A DNA stretch of 64,000 nucleotides from the NCBI GenBank assembly GCA_045537905.1, contig JAZSQJ010000070.1:1-64000 (forward strand), given 5' to 3'. The DNA comes from SIG636 sp045537905 (GTDB taxonomy: Bacteria; Bacillota; Clostridia; Oscillospirales; CAG-382). Positions within the stretch are counted from its first letter, which is position 1. The number at the start of each line of letters is the position of its first letter. Both the position numbers and the translations under genes were made by a program. Of the stretch, positions 59,858-64,000 are shown piece by piece. Under the pieces are notes generated by a model. The model did not search any database and was not told where the DNA came from. It was given only the letters and a program-made list of their open reading frames with translations.

Positions 59858-61002
59858 ATTTTCAGTATCCTGTTTGTTTTGATATATATTGCCCCTATGG
59901 GACAAAGCTCCTGACAGCAGAAGCAGTGTATACATTTGTCCCTGACTATATGGGGGCGGTTTTTTACCATCTCTATGGTATGAACGGGGCAGTACTCGGC
60001 GCATTTGCCGCAGCCCACGCATTTGCTTTTTTTAACCTTTGGCTTGGGACGGAACAGCTTTATAACCCTGCCGCCGCCCATTTTCTGTACTCTGGCAATC
60101 CAGGACACCGCCCCTGCAGAGTGGCTGTCGGGCATTTTTACGTCTGTCACACGGAAGGTATCGTACTCCTCTTTACTGAGGTTTGTTTGGCTGTAGTCTG
60201 CCTTTTCCTCACAAAGACCTCTTCCTACTGCGTCCCTTAGCTGGGGTACCCGGGCAGAGGGCAGACCGATAAGGTCGGTACACACAAGGTCCAGAGGAAA
60301 GGCGTCCTTACAAACCCCCACGAAGCCGTACCTTTTGGGTACGCCTGCCGTAGGTCCGTTACCCTCCATACCCAGTATGCCGTCCACGATACTCAGTCCC
60401 ACAGGCAAAGCAAGGTACAGATCGTTTAGCATCCCGGTAAAATGGTTTATATCCGTAAATCTGGCGTGAAGCTCAAACTTATGCATACCTGCCACGGTGC
60501 CGAAGGTGTTTTTTGCGGCGCCGGAATAGGTGGTAAGGGCGTGGGTCTTAAGCTTGCACATATTGATAATAAAGTCCGTTTCCGTAACGGGCTTTATTAC
60601 CTCAAAGCTTTTGGCAATAAGACCCTCCTTATAGCTAAGCACAGCCGTCTCCGCCTCGGTATAAAGGCTTACGGGCAGGTCGGCAAGAGCCTCGCTTATA
60701 CCGCAGCCCCCAAGCTGTGCCTTGGCGGTAGCCTTGGTGTAGGGTCCGCCGTGGCTTTCCGCCACGGTAACGCTTTTGCCTGCGGCAAGCAGTGCCTTGC
60801 ACACAGAGCGAAGCATTACGGGATGGGTGGTAGTGCCCGTATCCAGGGGCTTTTTTGCCACCAGATTAGGCTTTATAAGTATATTGTTCTTGCCCTCCAG
60901 CAGCTTTTCTATACCGCCCAGGTCGGCAAACAGCCTTGCTACAAGGCTGTCCATTGCCTCCTCGGTATACCGGCTTTCTTTATACAGATATACTTTTTCC
61001 AT
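59854..61002 (-). CDS. DUF362 protein with C-terminal 4Fe-4S ferredoxin
   Basis: A 382-residue protein with a DUF362 domain (about 1-300; KPNLVAKKPLDTGTTTHP, TDFIINMCKLKTHALTTYSGAAKN in short form CKLKTHALTTYSG) and a two-cluster ferredoxin tail (CVGCGKCAEYCPVHTI and CIHCFCCQELCPIGAI, about 325-375). DUF362 proteins are iron-sulfur proteins of unknown biochemical role, common in anaerobes. It is translationally coupled to ispE (4-bp overlap) and 8 bp downstream of polC; electron supply to the Fe-S enzymes of the MEP pathway would be a guess. Confidence 0.85.
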   Translation of the reverse strand: MEKVYLYKESRYTEEAMDSLVARLFADLGGIEKLLEGKNNILIKPNLVAKKPLDTGTTTHPVMLRSVCKALLAAGKSVTVAESHGGPYTKATAKAQLGGCGISEALADLPVSLYTEAETAVLSYKEGLIAKSFEVIKPVTETDFIINMCKLKTHALTTYSGAAKNTFGTVAGMHKFELHARFTDINHFTGMLNDLYLALPVGLSIVDGILGMEGNGPTAGVPKRYGFVGVCKDAFPLDLVCTDLIGLPSARVPQLRDAVGRGLCEEKADYSQTNLSKEEYDTFRVTDVKMPDSHSAGAVSWIARVQKMGGGRVIKLFRPKPKVKKSKCVGCGKCAEYCPVHTIEMVKNRPHIVRDKCIHCFCCQELCPIGAIYIKTNRILKI

Positions 61003-61010
61003 ATCTCTCC

Positions 61011-64000
61011 TTAAAACAGGCTTATCTGGTCAGAGTCGGGCAGACCTCCCAGAGCGCCTGCCGCCTCCAACGCCTCCATAACCTTTTTGGTAATGCCCGC
61101 CATCCGCTTAAGCTCCTCCTTAGTGGAGGCTCCGTCCTCGTGCATTGCCTTGTAAATGTTCTCCGCCGCCGTGTCGCCCAGTCCGTTAAGCGCCGCCAGA
61201 GGCATACGGATCTTGCCCTTTTCCGGCACGAAGGCAAAGGCGGCAGACTTAAACACGTCAACGGGTAAAAACTCTACTCCCCTTGCCAGCATCTCTCTTA
61301 CAAGATACAGCACGTTAAGGGTATCCTTGTCCTTGGCAGAGGGCTCCTTGATAGCCTCCAGCTCCTCCTTTGCCCTTTCTGCCGTCTCCTTGTTAAGCAT
61401 AAGGGCTGCGTCAAAGCCCGTTTGCTTAACCGTAAAGTACGCCGCATAAAACTCCAGAGGGCGGTGTACCTTAAACCAACCAAGACGAAGTGCGGCTATC
61501 ATATACGCCGCCGCATGTGCCTTGGGGAACATATATTTTATCTTCTTACAGCTTTCTATGTACCATTCGGGCACGTTCGCCGCCAGCATTTCCTCCTCGT
61601 ACTCAGGCTTAACGCCCTTACCCTTACGCACGTCCTCCATTATCTTAAAGGCGCTTTGATAGTTAACGCCCTTTTGGATAAGGTACAGCATAATACTGTC
61701 ACGGGTACCTATTATCTCGGAGATGGTACAGGTGCCGTTATTTATAAGGTCCTCGCCGTTGCCCAGCCATATACCCGTACCGTGGGACAGACCCGATATC
61801 TGAAGCAGGTCGGAAAAGCACTTGGGACGTGCAACCGCCAGCATCTTACGCACGTAGGGAGTACCGCACTCAGGCATACCGAAGGTGCCCGTTTCGCTTC
61901 CGATTTGGGCAGGAGTAACGCCAAGGGGCTTTGTGGACAGAAACAGCTCCATTACCGCCCTGTCGTTCATAGGCACGTCACGGACGTCTATGCCCGTGTA
62001 GTCCGTCAGCTTTCTGTATATGGTAGGTACGTCGTGACCCAGCATATCCAGCTTAAGCAGGGTATCGTGGAGGAAGGAGAAGGCAAAGTGGGTAGTAACC
62101 ACGCCGCTGGACTCCTTTTCCGCAGGGTACTGTACGGGGGTAAAATCGTATATCTCGTACTCCTTGGGGATAACCACTATACCGCCGGGGTGCTGTCCCG
62201 TGGTACGCTTAACGCCCGTACAGCCTACGGCAAGACGCATAGTTTCCGCCTTGCTGAGGGTCTTGCCGTGCTCCTCTGCCCATTTCTTGGCGTAGCCTAT
62301 GGCGGTTTTGTCTTCTATGCCCGATACGGTGCCTGCACGGAAGATGTTTTCCGCACCGAAAAGCACCTCGGTGTACTTATGGCTTTTGCCCTGTATCTCG
62401 CCGGAAAAGTTAAGGTCTATATCAGGCGCCTTGTCGCCCTTGAAGCCAAGGAAGGTTTCAAAGGGGATATCGTGGCCGTCGTTTATCATCTTGGTACCGC
62501 AGTCGGGGCAGTCCTTGTCGGGCAGGTCAAAGCCGCTGCCCACAGAGCCGTCCAGGAAAAAGATGCTTTTTTTACACTTGGGGCAACGGTAGTGGGGCGG
62601 GAAAGGGTCAACCTCGGAGATGCCCGAAAGGGAGGCAACCACCGAGGAGCCTACGGAGCCTCGGGAGCCTACCAGGTAGCCGTTTTCCTCGCTGTTTTTA
62701 ACCAGCTTAACGGCTATCATATAAAGGGAAGCGAAGCCGTGCTTGATAATGGAGCTAAGCTCCCTGTCCAGCCTGTCCTTAACCACCTCGGGCAGAGGGG
62801 AGCCGAAACGGTTTTCTGCCTCCTCGTAGCACAGCCTGTTAAGGTCGTCTACCGCACCGGGCAGCTCGGGCGTGAACTGCCCGTCGGGTATAGGCAGTAT
62901 CTCCTCTATCATATCCGCAATGGCACGGGTGTTGGTAATTACCACGTCGGTGGCGGTCTGCTTGCCCAGATAGGCAAACTCCTCCAGCATCTCCTCGGTG
63001 GTACGGAGGTACAGACCCGAGTCTCTGTCTGCGCCCTTCATCTTCTTTACGCAAAGCATAACCTTGCGGTACAAATCGTCCTCGGGGTTAAGAAAATGCA
63101 CGTCCCCCGTAGCAACGCAAAGCTTGTTTTGCTTTTTGGCAATGGAAACTATCTTGCGGTTAAGGTCGCAAAGAGCTGCCTCGTCCCTTACCTTGCCCTC
63201 CTCGATAAGGAAGGCGTTGTTGCAGTTTGGCATTATCTCAAAATAATCGTAAAAGTCTGCAATCTTAAGTATATCGCCGTACTTTTTATCCTCCAGCACC
63301 GCCTGATACAGCTCGCCCCTTTCGCAGGCGGTGCCTATAAGCAGACCCTCCCTGTGCTGGGCAAGGACCGTTTTAGGTATACGGGGGGTGCGGTGGAAGT
63401 AGTTCAAATAGGAATAGCTTATAAGCTTATACAGATTTTTAAGGCCCGTTTTGTTTTTAACCAGGATGGAGATATGGTAAACCTCCTTGGCTTTCTTGGG
63501 GTCAGAGGAGGCACCCATCGCCTCCAGCATCTCGCCAACGGTGTAAATGCCCTGCTTTTTCAGCTTTTCTATCATACAGCCGAGGATGGCAGACAGCATC
63601 TTCGTATCGTCGGTGGCACGGTGGTGGTCAAAGTCGCCCAGCTCAAAATACTCTGCCAGTACGTCCAGCCTGTGCCTCTTAAGCTCCGTATTAAGGTAGC
63701 GGGACAGGGACACCGTATCAAGGTAGGGGTTTTCGAAGGCAAGGCCGAACTGGGTAGCCACACGGCGTATAAAGCTTATATCAAAGGGAGCGTTGTGGGC
63801 AACCAGCATCCTGCCCGAGGCAAAGTCAAGGAACGCCTTTACAGCCTCCTCCTCCGAGGGGGCGTCCTTAACCATATCGTCGGTGATACCCGTAAGCTCC
63901 GTTATATTCTGAGGTATGGGCATAGCGGGGTTGACGTAGGTTTCAAACTCCTCTACTACCTTGCCCCCCTTATAAAGCACCGCGCCTATCTGGGTTATAC
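61011..64000 (-). CDS. polC: DNA polymerase III PolC-type alpha subunit (5' part outside window)
   Basis: The replicative polymerase of Firmicutes. About 996 C-terminal residues are present; the frame is open to the window edge and reads ITQIGAVLYKGGKVVEEF there, so translation starts beyond 64000 and about 430 residues (OB and first PHP part) are missing. Visible parts in order: the 3'-5' exonuclease (HNAPFDISFIRR), the second PHP portion (GDVHFLNPED), a zinc-ribbon-like pair (YRCPKCKK, DCPDCGTK), the polymerase catalytic DIDLNFSGE and HPGGIVVIPKE. The stop lies 8 bp before the DUF362 gene. Confidence 0.97.
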   Translation of the reverse strand, partial: ITQIGAVLYKGGKVVEEFETYVNPAMPIPQNITELTGITDDMVKDAPSEEEAVKAFLDFASGRMLVAHNAPFDISFIRRVATQFGLAFENPYLDTVSLSRYLNTELKRHRLDVLAEYFELGDFDHHRATDDTKMLSAILGCMIEKLKKQGIYTVGEMLEAMGASSDPKKAKEVYHISILVKNKTGLKNLYKLISYSYLNYFHRTPRIPKTVLAQHREGLLIGTACERGELYQAVLEDKKYGDILKIADFYDYFEIMPNCNNAFLIEEGKVRDEAALCDLNRKIVSIAKKQNKLCVATGDVHFLNPEDDLYRKVMLCVKKMKGADRDSGLYLRTTEEMLEEFAYLGKQTATDVVITNTRAIADMIEEILPIPDGQFTPELPGAVDDLNRLCYEEAENRFGSPLPEVVKDRLDRELSSIIKHGFASLYMIAVKLVKNSEENGYLVGSRGSVGSSVVASLSGISEVDPFPPHYRCPKCKKSIFFLDGSVGSGFDLPDKDCPDCGTKMINDGHDIPFETFLGFKGDKAPDIDLNFSGEIQGKSHKYTEVLFGAENIFRAGTVSGIEDKTAIGYAKKWAEEHGKTLSKAETMRLAVGCTGVKRTTGQHPGGIVVIPKEYEIYDFTPVQYPAEKESSGVVTTHFAFSFLHDTLLKLDMLGHDVPTIYRKLTDYTGIDVRDVPMNDRAVMELFLSTKPLGVTPAQIGSETGTFGMPECGTPYVRKMLAVARPKCFSDLLQISGLSHGTGIWLGNGEDLINNGTCTISEIIGTRDSIMLYLIQKGVNYQSAFKIMEDVRKGKGVKPEYEEEMLAANVPEWYIESCKKIKYMFPKAHAAAYMIAALRLGWFKVHRPLEFYAAYFTVKQTGFDAALMLNKETAERAKEELEAIKEPSAKDKDTLNVLYLVREMLARGVEFLPVDVFKSAAFAFVPEKGKIRMPLAALNGLGDTAAENIYKAMHEDGASTKEELKRMAGITKKVMEALEAAGALGGLPDSDQISLF

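Noticed and set aside
52000..64000. Search for a hidden accessory or defence system in the right-hand 12 kb
   Set aside because: All of it is accounted for by addA, addB, spoIIR, ispE, a DUF362 protein and polC, tightly packed and normal in motifs.

Overview
The window reads as a chromosomal segment of an endospore-forming, low-to-mid GC Firmicute of the class Clostridia, probably a gut relative of the Ruminococcaceae/Oscillospiraceae. The grounds are Gram-positive PolC and AddAB, the sporulation genes spoIIID and spoIIR, an alpha/beta SASP gene with a SigG-type promoter, a GlgC/GlgD pair, dockerin-bearing secreted proteins and a sortase-assembled pilus locus. Species cannot be fixed from the sequence alone.

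Layout. 1-4.4 kb: two tRNA-Ser genes, a dockerin protein, spoIIID overlapping anmK, and an acetyltransferase. 4.4-7.5 kb: an acyl-CoA synthetase behind what looks like a complete leader-peptide attenuator with Tyr-rich codons, then a HAD phosphatase. 7.5-10.7 kb: a minus-strand operon (hypothetical, GerMN lipoprotein, cca, SGNH lipoprotein). 10.7-14.1 kb: a secreted metallophosphatase with dockerin, and an ECF sigma/putative anti-sigma pair. 14.1-18.4 kb: a dTDP-sugar operon (rfbA, rfbB, wecE, ATP-grasp) in which wecE carries an in-frame stop. 18.5-20.3 kb: VTT-type membrane protein, zinc-ribbon protein, SigH-like sigma factor. 20.3-32.9 kb: a glycogen operon (WG-repeat protein, glgB, glgC, glgD, glgA, glgP, GH13 amylase, NahK-like kinase); its GlgB lacks two of three catalytic acids. 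33-35.6 kb: rpsO-pnp. 35.6-37 kb: zinc-ribbon/TPR and XRE proteins. 37.2-47.5 kb: a pilus locus (coiled-coil protein, signal peptidase, 1787-residue adhesin, backbone pilin, class C sortase, ancillary pilin, sortase-like protein without catalytic Cys/His). 47.7-49 kb: SASP and an aldose-1-epimerase-like protein. 49-50.3 kb: an IS481-type insertion sequence sitting in a small palindromic repeat. 50.5-64 kb: esterase, addA, addB, spoIIR, ispE, a DUF362/ferredoxin protein and the 3' two-thirds of polC, cut by the window edge.

The two most unusual signals are non-coding. (1) A ~224-bp element made of consecutive hairpins occurs twice (19.0-19.3 kb and 37.0-37.3 kb), in opposite orientation relative to the host terminator, each time between two copies of a 24-bp terminator hairpin; a diverged relative with the same CTGTACTnAGTACTG core lies at 7.2-7.4 kb. 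(2) The attenuator before the acyl-CoA synthetase has a promoter, a leader peptide with 7 Tyr in 21 residues, a candidate antiterminator segment just after its stop codon, and a terminator before the gene. Both are inferred from sequence only.
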